This document shows positions 46,568-55,792 of a stretch of 64,000 nucleotides of DNA, one piece after another. Under the pieces are notes generated by a model. It was given only the letters and a program-made list of their open reading frames with translations, made no database searches and was not told where the DNA came from. The position numbers were made by a program, and so were the translations under genes. Positions within the stretch are counted from its first letter, which is position 1; every line of letters begins with the position of its first letter. Source of the DNA: Nocardiopsis xinjiangensis YIM 90004 (GTDB lineage Bacteria > Actinomycetota > Actinomycetes > Streptosporangiales > Streptosporangiaceae); NCBI RefSeq assembly GCF_000341145.1, contig NZ_ANBE01000033.1, positions 76,885-140,884 of the forward strand, read 5' to 3'.

Positions 46568-48667
46568 TCAGCTCCCCTCGTCGAGCCACACGTTGGACAT
46601 CGCGTCGCGGTTGATCGTGCGGATCGAGGCGGGCAGCCCCAACCGGAGCATCGCGTCCGGCAACCGGGTGTCGTGGGTGAAGACGATCAGCTGCCGGTAC
46701 CGGCCCGCCTCCGCCAGGACCGAGGCCAGCCCTTCGACGGTCTCGGTGTCCATCGCCTGCACGGGATCGTCCAGGACGAGGAACCCGAACGGGTTGCCCT
46801 CCACCAGGGCGCGGGGCAGGCAGATCGACAATGCCAGAGCCTGGAACTCACCCTGGCTCAGCAGACCGGGTGCGCTCGTCTGGTCCTCGACCCCGTCCAC
46901 CGCCACGTCCACCTCGACCCGGCGGCGGACCCCGCGGCCGATGAGGCGCATGCCCTGCAGGTCGATGTGGCGTTCCTGGCGCAGGCGGTACCAGACCTGC
47001 TCGGCCTGGGCGGCGACCGGACCGAGGCGTTCGGCCCGCAGTTCGCGGGCGCGCTCGGCCAGCCAGTCGAGGGCCTCCTCGGCCGAGGCCAGGGTCTCGC
47101 TCGCCCGGATCGCCTCCTGGGCGTCGTCGAGCCACGCGGAGAGGCGCTCGGCGAGGTCGGCCCAGCCCCCGGTGGGGTCCTCCAGGCGTTCGCCCGCGTC
47201 GCGGCGCGCACTGATCGCGGCGGTGCGCAGTTGTTTGCCGACCGTCTCGATGTGTTCGGCCAGTTCCCCGAGGTCGGTGATCGTGTTGCCCGACTCCCAC
47301 AGCGCCCACACCTGGCCCAGCTCGCTGTCGGGCGGCAACCAGGTCGGCATCGGGGAGAGCAGGAACCGGGCCTGGTCGCGGGCGGCCTCGGCACGTCCGT
47401 ACGCGGCCTCGGCGGTGGCGGCCTGGGGACGCAGAGCCCGCACCTGGGCCTTGGCCCGGCGGGCCCAGTCCGATCCGAGGGCGCCGGAAGCCGAACAGGT
47501 GGGGCAGGTCGTCTCGGAGGGGTGGCGCTGATGGTGTTCCAGGGCCTGTTCGAGCAGGTTGAGGACCCCGTGGGCGTGGTCGCCCTTGGTCCCTGCGGCC
47601 ATCGCCAGTTCCATCGAGGCCCCGCGCAGTTCGTTGACCACGTCGGCGATGACGACCCGTTCGGGAACGCTCAGGCGGCGCAGCCGGCGCAGGACCACGT
47701 GCTGGGCCGGGTCGGCCGGACCGTCGTCGGCGGCGATACTGCGCAGTTCCCCGAAGTCGAGGTGCTGGGCGGTGAGCAAGGTCACGGCCCGGGCGGCCCG
47801 GGGATCGTCGGAGGCACGCAGGTCCTCCAGGAGCAGCCGGAGCTCGCGGGAAGGGCGGTCACGGCGTTTGACGAGCCCGTCGCAGACCCGGGCCAAGCGG
47901 CGTTCGGCCTCGGCCAGGTCGGTCAGGCCCAGGAGCGCGGTGAGGGTGTCGTAGAGCTCGGCGGAGCGGCCGGTGACGGTACGGCCCAGCTCGTCGTAGG
48001 AGAGGAAGGGACGGTAGCGGACCAGGTCCTCGCCCCAGCCGAGCGTGCGCAGGTGCGAGACCTCGCCGTCGGGCCGCACGACCTCCCCGCGCGCCGAGCG
48101 GACGCTCTCGCCGATCCAGTGGCGGGTGATGCGGGTCGGGGCATGGTCGCCGGCGAAGTGGATGTCGACGCTGGCCTCGGTGCGCTCGTCGTAGTGCAGG
48201 TTGCGCCATCCGTCGCGCCACCCGGTGGGCATCGCGTCCCAACGGGGATTGCGCCCGGTCAGGGCCGCCTCGGCCGCTTCGGCGAAGCTGGACTTGCCCG
48301 AGCCGTTGCGGCCGACGATGACGTGGAGGCCGGGCCCGGTGGGAAAGGTGAGTTCGGCGGGACGGCCGATCCCACGGAACCCCTGTACACGGATCCCGGT
48401 CAGTTGTGAGTGCGGGGCCCTGCCCGGACCGCTCTGGGAGGTGGATCCGGGTTCGGGTTCGGGCATCTCGCGCCCGTCGAGGACCGCGGACACGGCCTCG
48501 TCGCCCCACAGCGCCGCACGGACCCAGTCACGTGTCTGCCGGGCCAACCGCGACCGCTCCAGCGCCGCCAGCAGCACCTCCGCGGTGGGGTCGTCGGCCG
48601 GCGGGGTCCCATAGCCGTCCTGTTCGTCTCGGTCGAACGTCTCGGGGATCCGAGCCACCTTCGCCAC
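46568..48667 (-). CDS. Rad50/SbcC-like zinc-hook ATPase
   Basis: About 699 residues. Walker A GRNGSGKS (119-126), an SMC-type split ATPase with a helical middle, a single CPTC zinc-hook motif (388-391), then the signature LLSQGEFQALAL and Walker B FLVLDDPVQAMD near the C-terminus. It ends without an added nuclease domain. The start is uncertain: GTG codons at 48676, 48667 and 48658 are possible. It follows JetC by about 220 bp on the same strand, with a TAGGCT -10-like hexamer in the gap, so it may be separately transcribed. Similar stand-alone ATPases exist in Streptomyces. Role likely in DNA-end or DNA-loop handling; unproven. Confidence 0.8.
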   Translation of the reverse strand: MAKVARIPETFDRDEQDGYGTPPADDPTAEVLLAALERSRLARQTRDWVRAALWGDEAVSAVLDGREMPEPEPGSTSQSGPGRAPHSQLTGIRVQGFRGIGRPAELTFPTGPGLHVIVGRNGSGKSSFAEAAEAALTGRNPRWDAMPTGWRDGWRNLHYDERTEASVDIHFAGDHAPTRITRHWIGESVRSARGEVVRPDGEVSHLRTLGWGEDLVRYRPFLSYDELGRTVTGRSAELYDTLTALLGLTDLAEAERRLARVCDGLVKRRDRPSRELRLLLEDLRASDDPRAARAVTLLTAQHLDFGELRSIAADDGPADPAQHVVLRRLRRLSVPERVVIADVVNELRGASMELAMAAGTKGDHAHGVLNLLEQALEHHQRHPSETTCPTCSASGALGSDWARRAKAQVRALRPQAATAEAAYGRAEAARDQARFLLSPMPTWLPPDSELGQVWALWESGNTITDLGELAEHIETVGKQLRTAAISARRDAGERLEDPTGGWADLAERLSAWLDDAQEAIRASETLASAEEALDWLAERARELRAERLGPVAAQAEQVWYRLRQERHIDLQGMRLIGRGVRRRVEVDVAVDGVEDQTSAPGLLSQGEFQALALSICLPRALVEGNPFGFLVLDDPVQAMDTETVEGLASVLAEAGRYRQLIVFTHDTRLPDAMLRLGLPASIRTINRDAMSNVWLDEGS

Positions 48668-48887
48668 CCGCCTCACTGATCGCTTCGCACCGGGGTCAGG
48701 GTGCGCCCGGCGGGCACTCGACCAGCTGTGTGAGGATCCGTCGGTGCGACGGACGGTGCCCACCGGACACAGCCTAGGACAGCCGGGGACGAACGGTACG
48801 GGATGCCGGGGAACTCGTCCTCATCCGGCCCGCGCCCCGGATCCCGGGCGGGGTGTCCGCACCCGCGCCCGGAACAGCCACCAAAGG

Positions 48888-51800
48888 TCAGACACCGACG
48901 AGTCTCCGCCGGCTCCCGTCCCAGGTGAAGTGGAGCGTTGCGATGCCCGGCACGTTCGGATCGCGCAGACACTCGTAGATGTTGAGACTGGGCACACTCG
49001 GGAAACAGCCCCAGACCCGCTCGGACGTGAGCACGAAGTCGAGGTCGAGCTCGACCAGCAGTCCGAGCAGGCGCCCGTGCGTGGGTTCGTCGACCTTGGC
49101 GAAGGCGTCGTCGAGCAGGATCAACCTCGGCGCCCACGGTGCACGGGCGGCGAGTGCGTCGAAATGGGCGGCGGCCGCAGCGAACAGCACCAGGTAGGCC
49201 ACGACCCGCTGCTCGCCCTGGCTCAATGCTGTGCGGTGGCCCAGGCGGCGCTCGTCCCCGCTGCCGTCGGTGACGTGGACGGTGAAGGCGAACCAGGAAC
49301 GGTAGTCCAGGGCCGCGCGCAGCTGGGCGCCCCCGGTGGCGGTCGGGTCGAGGCGGCGGATCGCCTCGATGCACCGGCGCAGGGCGTCGCGCAGACGTGT
49401 GGTCTGCACGCGGGTGCGCTCCTCCGGCGGGGTGGCCAGCAGCGGCACGACCGCCTCGATGTCGGCGCCCGCGTCGGGTGCCAGGCGCCAGTCCAGACGC
49501 ACGCCGAGACCCGCGGAGGTCGTCACGTCCTTGAGGACGCCGTTCATGGTGCCGATGAGAGCGCGGGCCTCGTCGATCTGGCGTGCCAGGTGCCTGGCCA
49601 GTTCCCCGAGCAGGTGGCGTTCGAAGGCCTCCTCCTCGGCTATGGCGACGGTCTCCTCCGAGCGCGCGAAGGCGGCGGAGAGCCGTTCGGCGTAGGCGGT
49701 GACGTCGTGATCGCCGTCCTCGTCGTGCACGATGATGCGCTTGAGACCGCGGGGCTCGGTGAGCTCGGTGCGCGAATGGGCCCACGCCGCGGAGGCGAGG
49801 CGCTCCTGCAGCTCTTCGCGGCTTCTGAGAACGGAGCTGTCGTCGATCTCGGGGACCTCCTCCTGAGCCGCCAGGTCCTCCTCCAGCAGGGCAGTGAGGG
49901 CCTCCAGCAGCTCCAGGCGGGCCCCTGGGGCTGCGGCGGCGTCCTGACCGGTCCCGCCGTCGGCACGGGGCCGCAGGTAGGCGGGGAGCGGGGAATCCTC
50001 GGCGGCGAGGCGTTCGAGCCCGGCGGCGCCCAGCAGGACGGTGTCGGGGACCTCGGCCTCCTCCTCGCCCTCGGTGGCCAGGGAGGCGGCGAGGGCGTCG
50101 CCGGCGGCCAGGGCGCGGCTGATCTGTTCGTTGAGTTCGCGTCCGGCGATGTCCAGGCGGGCCTCGGCCTCGACGCGGGAGTCGCGGGCGCGTTGTGCGG
50201 CGCGTTCCAGTTCCGGCAGGCGGCGCTCGGCCTCGTCGGCGCGGCCCTGCACCTGGGAGCGGGCTGCGCCGAGCTGGTCACCGGCGACCGAACGGGCCCG
50301 GTCACCGAGTTCGATCTGGCGGCGCACGGTGATCATGTCGTCGATGGCGTTGCCGCGGGCGTCCTCGGCGGCCACCCGGGCCTCGCGGGTGCGGCGCCAG
50401 GCGGCGACGTTGCGGTCGTGTCCGGCCAGGTCTCGGGCGAGCACGTCCAGGGAGCGCAGGGCCGAGGTGAGCAGCACCCGCAGGTGGTCGAGAGCACGCA
50501 GGGTGCGGTCGAGTTCGGTGCGGCCCGTGGGCAGGGCGTGTTCGGCGGCGGCGATACGCAGGCGTTCGCGGGTGGCGAGGAGTTCGGTGCGGCCCTCCTC
50601 CTCGGCCGCGCGTGCGGCTTCGTGGCTCCCCCGGGCGGTGGCGACGTCGGCGCGGGCCATGTCGAGGGTGGTCCAGGCACGCACGAGCTCACTGGAGTCG
50701 GGCAGGTCCCGGGAGACCCGGAGGAGCTCGGCGTAGGACTGCTCGACCGCCCAGCGGCGTTCCCCGGCCTCGGAGAGCAGGGCCTCGGCTATGGCCATGC
50801 GGCGATCGGTGTTGGCGCGGACCCGGTCGCGGCCGCGTTTGCGGGCGGCCTCCCCGATGTATTCGGGGTCGCTCTTGAAGTGGGCTCCACCGAGCACTCC
50901 CAGGCGCCAGGAGCCCGTCAGGGAGACGGAGCTGACGGTGGCCACGGATGCGTCCCGGCGGTGCTTGGCCTCGTTGTCCTCCGCACCCTGGCCGGTCGAG
51001 TGCAGGGAAACCGACGCGAGCAGGGACCGGACCGTTTCGGTACTGACGCCCTGGTCGGGAGAGGGCACCGGCACGAGTACGTCGAGGAGGGTGCGCCCCT
51101 TGGCCTGGCGGGCCGGGCTGAGGACGAGGTCGCGGGTGGAGGGATCGTAGAGGTACCCGTCGGCGCGCAGCCATGCGGTGAGCAGCCCGCCGGCCTCCAG
51201 GGCCGCCTCGAGCCCGGCCTGTTCGCGAGTGCTGAGCCCGTCGGCGAAGTCCACGGCCAGGTGGAAGGGCAGGCCCTCGCCGTCGGGACGGGGCGCGGTG
51301 GACCAGCCCGGGCGCGGCGGCGCGGGGTCGGCCTCGCCGTCGCGGCGGTCGGTGAGCTCGGCCAGTTCGTCGGACAGGCGGCCCTCCTCGCCGACGGCGA
51401 CGTCGCGGCGCGCACGCAGTTCCTCCAGGAGGGGGTCCACGGTGTCGTGTGCCAGGCGCGCGACGGTCTCGGGGACCCCGGGCTCCAGGACCCGCAACGC
51501 GTCGGACAGCGGCAGTTCGACGGAGGCCTCCAGCTCGTGGATGGCCTCCCCCAAGGCGTGGGCGTGGCTGTGGTCGCGCAGGCGTGCGGTCCAGGCCCGG
51601 ACCCCGTCCGCGTAGGCGGCGCTCTCCTCACGGAGGGCTTTGAGGGCCGTCTGCTCGCGGGTGTGGGCGTGCTCGAGGACGGCCTCGGCACCCTCGGCCT
51701 CACTGGTCAGGGTCAGGACCCGGCGGTCGGTGGCGGCCTCCTCGGAGGTGAGGGCCATGAGCCGGTCGGCCTGTTCGGCGCGGCGGGCCGCGGCCGACAT

Positions 51801-53420
51801 GGCGCTGGTGAGGTGGTCGTGGAGGACACCCAGCCGTTCGCGCAGGACCTCGGTGTCGAGCCCTTCCACCGGGGCGCGCTCGACGGCCTGCTCCAGGCCC
51901 TGGAGATCGACGCGGGTACTGCTCTCGCGGGGCGCGAGGGAGGTCGTGGCGGGCTCGGGGACCCGGCCCAGCGCTTCGGGGTCCAGCCCAGCGGCGCCGA
52001 TGGCTCGCGCGGCCTCGGCGTGGGTGCGGTTCAGCGTCTCCAGGGCCCGGCCGGCGTTGCCCGCGTCGTCCACGAGGCGGTCCACGGAATGGCGTTCGGT
52101 GGTCTCCGCGTACTCGGCTGCGGCCGAAGCGGCCTCCGCGGCCCGGATGTAGGCGCTGACGGCGGCGTCGTAGGCGCGGCGCTGCTCGTCGGTGGCGGCC
52201 CCTCCCCCGCCGGCGCCGACCAGGGTGGCGTCGTCGGCGCGTGCGGTGTCGCGGGTGCGGCGGGCCTGATCGCGTTCCTCGGCGACCTGGCTCTCGGCGC
52301 TGACGAGTCCGTCGAGCTCGTTGCGCAGGCGCTCGGTCTCGTCGGCGCGGCGGGTGCAGGCCTCCAGCTGTTCGCGCACCCCGGCGGCGCGCTCGTGCAG
52401 GGCGGTGACGAGGTAGCCGTGGTAGTCGGCGAGGAAGGTCTCCACGGCGCCGCGGGTCTCGGTGAGCGCCGTTTTCTCCTCACGGGCCTGTTCGAGGTCG
52501 GCGATGTTGCGGGCGACCTCGTCCAGGACGGTCTCGTCCATGGGCGGCAGGGCCTCGGAGAGCACCCCGACGAGTTCGCCGGCCTCGAGACGGTCGCCGA
52601 TGGTGGGGCGGCGCAGCCGGTACAGCAGGTGGATGAGGTTGCGGTAGCGCACCGGGTCGTCGATACCGAACAGGTCGTGCATGACCCGGTTGCGGTAGGC
52701 GATGGCGCTGGTGAAGCAGTTGTCGGCGCCCAGCTCCGAGCGGAGCCGGTCCACGGGTTTGGGACGGCCGTCCACGACCAGGTCGAGGCCGTGGCCGACT
52801 CGGTGTTCGGTGACGAAGAACACGCAGCGCGGGTCTGCCTCGCCCACTGCGGTGACGGCCGCGCCGAGGGTCAGGTGGGTGGGCGGGGCGCCCTCGCGGC
52901 CGGGTTCGCCCGGACCGGAGGTGTGCGGCTCGCTGCCCTCGGCCCCGTCCAGCCCCCGGTCGCCGCGCTCGGTCGTGAACTCCACCCACAGGTACCCCAG
53001 GCGGGTGGGCGGTCCGTTCTCCTCACCGCTGTTGCCGGGGGCCTCACCGGAACCGGGTCCTTCCTGCGCGGACTCCTCGGTGTCACCGAGCAGGTCGGAG
53101 CCGCCCTCGCCGCCCACAGAGCTGCCGGCGCGGGGGTCGTCGGCCATGAGCCAACGCAGGCTGGTGCGGTTGGTGCCGGTGGTGTCCAGGCGTCGGGGGT
53201 CGCCGTCCAGCAGGAACGGCAACAGCATCTCCAGCGCCTTGGACTTGCCGGCGCCGTTGCGGCCGCGCAGCAGCAGCCGCCCCTCGGCGAAATCCAATAC
53301 GTGGTCGTCGTACTGCCAGATGTTGCGGATACCCGCTCGTTCGAGGCGGTAACGCGGGGTCCCGCGGGCTGGGTCAGCCGGAGACGCCGTCGGGGCCTCG
53401 CTGGTCTCCTGGGTCACCAC
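48888..53420 (-). CDS. JetC-like SMC ATPase (TIGR02680-type, type II Wadjet)
   Basis: 1510-residue SMC/MukB-like motor. Walker A GRNGAGKS (53-60) lies in an N-terminal head beginning YRLERAGIRNIWQYDD. A very long Ala/Glu/Arg-rich coiled coil fills the middle. The C-terminal head has signature ALSQGEQRV (about 1400) and Walker B RLILLDDAFAKVDE (about 1430). The end ERVWGCFPSVPSLNIYE matches the TIGR02680 family. The GTG start overlaps the JetB stop by seven bases. In Wadjet, JetC is the loop-extruding motor that recognises small circular DNA. Confidence 0.88.
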   Translation of the reverse strand: MVTQETSEAPTASPADPARGTPRYRLERAGIRNIWQYDDHVLDFAEGRLLLRGRNGAGKSKALEMLLPFLLDGDPRRLDTTGTNRTSLRWLMADDPRAGSSVGGEGGSDLLGDTEESAQEGPGSGEAPGNSGEENGPPTRLGYLWVEFTTERGDRGLDGAEGSEPHTSGPGEPGREGAPPTHLTLGAAVTAVGEADPRCVFFVTEHRVGHGLDLVVDGRPKPVDRLRSELGADNCFTSAIAYRNRVMHDLFGIDDPVRYRNLIHLLYRLRRPTIGDRLEAGELVGVLSEALPPMDETVLDEVARNIADLEQAREEKTALTETRGAVETFLADYHGYLVTALHERAAGVREQLEACTRRADETERLRNELDGLVSAESQVAEERDQARRTRDTARADDATLVGAGGGGAATDEQRRAYDAAVSAYIRAAEAASAAAEYAETTERHSVDRLVDDAGNAGRALETLNRTHAEAARAIGAAGLDPEALGRVPEPATTSLAPRESSTRVDLQGLEQAVERAPVEGLDTEVLRERLGVLHDHLTSAMSAAARRAEQADRLMALTSEEAATDRRVLTLTSEAEGAEAVLEHAHTREQTALKALREESAAYADGVRAWTARLRDHSHAHALGEAIHELEASVELPLSDALRVLEPGVPETVARLAHDTVDPLLEELRARRDVAVGEEGRLSDELAELTDRRDGEADPAPPRPGWSTAPRPDGEGLPFHLAVDFADGLSTREQAGLEAALEAGGLLTAWLRADGYLYDPSTRDLVLSPARQAKGRTLLDVLVPVPSPDQGVSTETVRSLLASVSLHSTGQGAEDNEAKHRRDASVATVSSVSLTGSWRLGVLGGAHFKSDPEYIGEAARKRGRDRVRANTDRRMAIAEALLSEAGERRWAVEQSYAELLRVSRDLPDSSELVRAWTTLDMARADVATARGSHEAARAAEEEGRTELLATRERLRIAAAEHALPTGRTELDRTLRALDHLRVLLTSALRSLDVLARDLAGHDRNVAAWRRTREARVAAEDARGNAIDDMITVRRQIELGDRARSVAGDQLGAARSQVQGRADEAERRLPELERAAQRARDSRVEAEARLDIAGRELNEQISRALAAGDALAASLATEGEEEAEVPDTVLLGAAGLERLAAEDSPLPAYLRPRADGGTGQDAAAAPGARLELLEALTALLEEDLAAQEEVPEIDDSSVLRSREELQERLASAAWAHSRTELTEPRGLKRIIVHDEDGDHDVTAYAERLSAAFARSEETVAIAEEEAFERHLLGELARHLARQIDEARALIGTMNGVLKDVTTSAGLGVRLDWRLAPDAGADIEAVVPLLATPPEERTRVQTTRLRDALRRCIEAIRRLDPTATGGAQLRAALDYRSWFAFTVHVTDGSGDERRLGHRTALSQGEQRVVAYLVLFAAAAAHFDALAARAPWAPRLILLDDAFAKVDEPTHGRLLGLLVELDLDFVLTSERVWGCFPSVPSLNIYECLRDPNVPGIATLHFTWDGSRRRLVGV

Positions 53421-54649
53421 TGGTCGCGCTCACCTTCTCGTTCGCCACCGTCTTCGTCATTGTCCAGGACCGGGGGGACACGCGTGTCCGTCTCGGCGCC
53501 GTAACGGGCGGCCACCGCGGCCAGGCGCCATTCTCCCGGACCGCCGTGCAGGAGCCCCCATCGGCGCAACAGCTCGGTCACGAGGGCGGGCATACGGGCC
53601 GGGTCGGGGACCTCGGGGCCGGCGGTGCGTTCCCACTCGGCCCGTTCCGGCGTATCGGCCCCAGTCAATGTCTCCAGGGCGGCCCGCAGTTCTTCCTCGG
53701 GCACGGGAACGGAGGTGGCCGGGTGTCCGGGGGCCAGGCGCCCGGACAGATGGATCAGGAGGGCGAGCGCAACACGGCCGACCGGGTCCTGCGCGGGAAA
53801 CCCGGGTCCGCCCGCGGCCTCGTCCGGCATGACCAGCGCCACACCCTCGGCGCGGATCTCGGTGTCGCTGCCCAACAGGTTGCGCAGCGCCGAGGCGGCC
53901 CGCCACTGGTGGGCGACCAACCGTTCGCGCTGCCGGTCGGGCAGGTTCTCCCGCAGCACCACGGTGTCCTCCGCGAGCATGCGGCGCAGCGCGGTCTCCC
54001 CCGCCTGGTCGCCCTCGGGATCACTCTCGTCGGCCTCGGCCAGGAAGGACTCGGGGGTCTGCCCGGGGCGCGGAAGGTGCACCGCCACTGCTCGGGCCGC
54101 TTGGGTGCGCGGACGCAGAACCACCTCGGCCGCGGGGTCGGTCACGTGGTCGGCGACCGTGCCGGCGAGTTCGGTCAGCACGCCGAGCCCCACCAGGTGG
54201 CGCAGGGCGGCCCCGAAGGCGCGGCGTTCACCCGCGCCGCGAGCGGGATCGGCGTCCACACCGGCTTCCCGGGCGGCCTCACGCACCGCGGCGGCGAGTT
54301 CGTGGACTGCCGTGTCCTCGACGGCCTCGACCAGGACGGCCAGGGTCAGCGCCAGGTACGTGTGGGTCCGAGGGGTGAAGCGGGTCCCGCTCTCGCGCCG
54401 GACCGGTTCGGGGGCGAGCGCTCCGGTCCCGCGCTTGTGCAGACGGGCGTGGTCGTCGGTGATGGTGAGCCGGTACCCGAGCACCCGCTGGAACCGCTGG
54501 ATCAGCCACTCGGCGTGCGTGCGCGCGAGCGCGAGATCGGACGGGTGGGTGGCTTCGGTGAGCAGGGGGCGAACCATCAGGGCACGCGCTGCGGCCTGGC
54601 GTTCGCCGATGAGGGCGGAGTCCTCGGTGTAGGCATCCATGGTGGTCAC
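53414..54649 (-). CDS. JetB-like protein (DUF2398/TIGR02678)
   Basis: 411 residues, full length. The family opening is clear: RQAAARALMVRPLLTEATHPS, then LIQRFQRVLGYRLTITDDHARLHKR and RTHTYLALTLAVLVEA. These proteins are winged-helix (MukE/KITE-like) partners of the SMC motor in type II Wadjet. It overlaps the upstream JetA-like gene by four bases (ATGA) and the JetC start by seven, so the three are translated from one mRNA. Confidence 0.85.
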   Translation of the reverse strand: MTTMDAYTEDSALIGERQAAARALMVRPLLTEATHPSDLALARTHAEWLIQRFQRVLGYRLTITDDHARLHKRGTGALAPEPVRRESGTRFTPRTHTYLALTLAVLVEAVEDTAVHELAAAVREAAREAGVDADPARGAGERRAFGAALRHLVGLGVLTELAGTVADHVTDPAAEVVLRPRTQAARAVAVHLPRPGQTPESFLAEADESDPEGDQAGETALRRMLAEDTVVLRENLPDRQRERLVAHQWRAASALRNLLGSDTEIRAEGVALVMPDEAAGGPGFPAQDPVGRVALALLIHLSGRLAPGHPATSVPVPEEELRAALETLTGADTPERAEWERTAGPEVPDPARMPALVTELLRRWGLLHGGPGEWRLAAVAARYGAETDTRVPPVLDNDEDGGEREGERDQW

Positions 54650-55617
54650 CCCCGTTCCTGGCGGTGGGCTCGGTGCGCAGAGATGTCGATCGGGCCGGTG
54701 CTCTCGATGTCCGGGGCCGGTCCGGGGAGGGTATCCGTGGCCGGGGCCCCGTCGGCAAGGGAAGTGGAAGCCTCCTGGTCCGGGTCATCCCCGGCGATGG
54801 ACCCGGCGGAGGGGTCCGTGGCCCGGCCCGGGTCCTCGCTGGATCCGGACACCTGATCGGGGGCCTCGGGCACTTCGGACGGGACAGGCTCCGCGTCAGG
54901 AACGGAGGCCTCGTCGGCGGCCTCGGGCACTTCGGACGGGGCGGGCTCCTCCGCGGGGGCGATCCCGGGCAACGGTCCCGGGTCGGCCTGCTCGTAGGGC
55001 GTCACGTACAGGCGCAGGTCCTGGAGGGCGAGGTCGCCGCCCTCGCCGGAGACCGTCACCCGGGCTCCGGTGGAAGGCAGCACGTGCAGCCGCAGCCCGA
55101 ACTCCAGATCCCCGGCGGAGGTACGGCGCCCGTCGGCGTCCCCCACGGCCAGGGCCGCGGTCAACAGTTCGGTCAGGACCTCCATACCGGCCCCGGTGAG
55201 GGCCAGCTGTGCGTCACGGCCCGTGGGTTCGGTCAGGAGCGAGCGGATCTGCTCGGCCCCGTCGCGGCGCCAGTGCGCGGAGGACTCGGCGGCATCGCGC
55301 AGACGTGCCTGCTGGGCCCGGTGATCACGGACCGGTTCCGGGCGGCGGTTCCCGGGGCGTTCCACGACCGTGCTGTGGTCCGGGTCAGCCTGCCACCAAC
55401 TCGTGGTGGCCGTGACCGTCCCGTCCACCCGCCCGTGCAAGTGACGGGCGGGGTCGAGCGTGTAAGCGGCCGAGGCCAGCGCGTGCGCGCGGTCCGGTTC
55501 GGCCTCCTCGAACCAGGCGGCCAGGCGCAGCAGCGCGGCACGGCCGTGTCGGGGCGCCGGCGTGCTGCCGGGGCCCGTTCCGTCGTCGAGGTTGTCCGTC
55601 CACTGGTTGATGCCCAC
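54646..55617 (-). CDS. JetA-like protein (DUF2397/TIGR02677), N-terminally truncated
   Basis: 323 residues from a GTG at 55617. Residues 25-60 (LLRLAAWFEEAEPDRAHALA...DPARHLHGR) and 140-210 (TELLTAALAV...RRTSAGDLEFGLRLHVLPSTGARVTV) align with the C-terminal half of DUF2397. The N-terminal winged-helix half of about 300 residues is missing. An in-frame TGA lies about 27 nt upstream of the start and only about 170 bp remain before the next gene, so it is not simply a mis-called start. The last 100 residues are Pro/Glu/Ala/Ser-rich with a repeated PSEVPEA. JetA is the kleisin of Wadjet; what a half-length form can do is unclear. The ribosome site is weak. Confidence 0.7.
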   Translation of the reverse strand: MGINQWTDNLDDGTGPGSTPAPRHGRAALLRLAAWFEEAEPDRAHALASAAYTLDPARHLHGRVDGTVTATTSWWQADPDHSTVVERPGNRRPEPVRDHRAQQARLRDAAESSAHWRRDGAEQIRSLLTEPTGRDAQLALTGAGMEVLTELLTAALAVGDADGRRTSAGDLEFGLRLHVLPSTGARVTVSGEGGDLALQDLRLYVTPYEQADPGPLPGIAPAEEPAPSEVPEAADEASVPDAEPVPSEVPEAPDQVSGSSEDPGRATDPSAGSIAGDDPDQEASTSLADGAPATDTLPGPAPDIESTGPIDISAHRAHRQERG

Positions 55618-55792
55618 CTTCAGCAGACTAGAGACCCCGCACGGTCACCACGCCCGTTTCTGCCGGCCCCGACCCGGGAAATGCGGCCTGGAGACCACCG
55701 CTGAACAGGAGTTTCGTATTTTTTGGAAGTTTGGCGGTTTCCCCGGCCGACGAAGGAGTCCAAGGTCACCTCCGGCCGCGGGTTCAACGGGT

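Noticed and set aside
48744-53504. A 1586-codon plus-strand open frame opposite JetC
   Set aside because: It is the antisense shadow of a GC-rich coding region; JetC on the minus strand has full motif support.
55618-55792. A hidden N-terminal half of JetA just upstream
   Set aside because: Only 175 bp are available, with an in-frame TGA close to the start, too short for about 300 residues.
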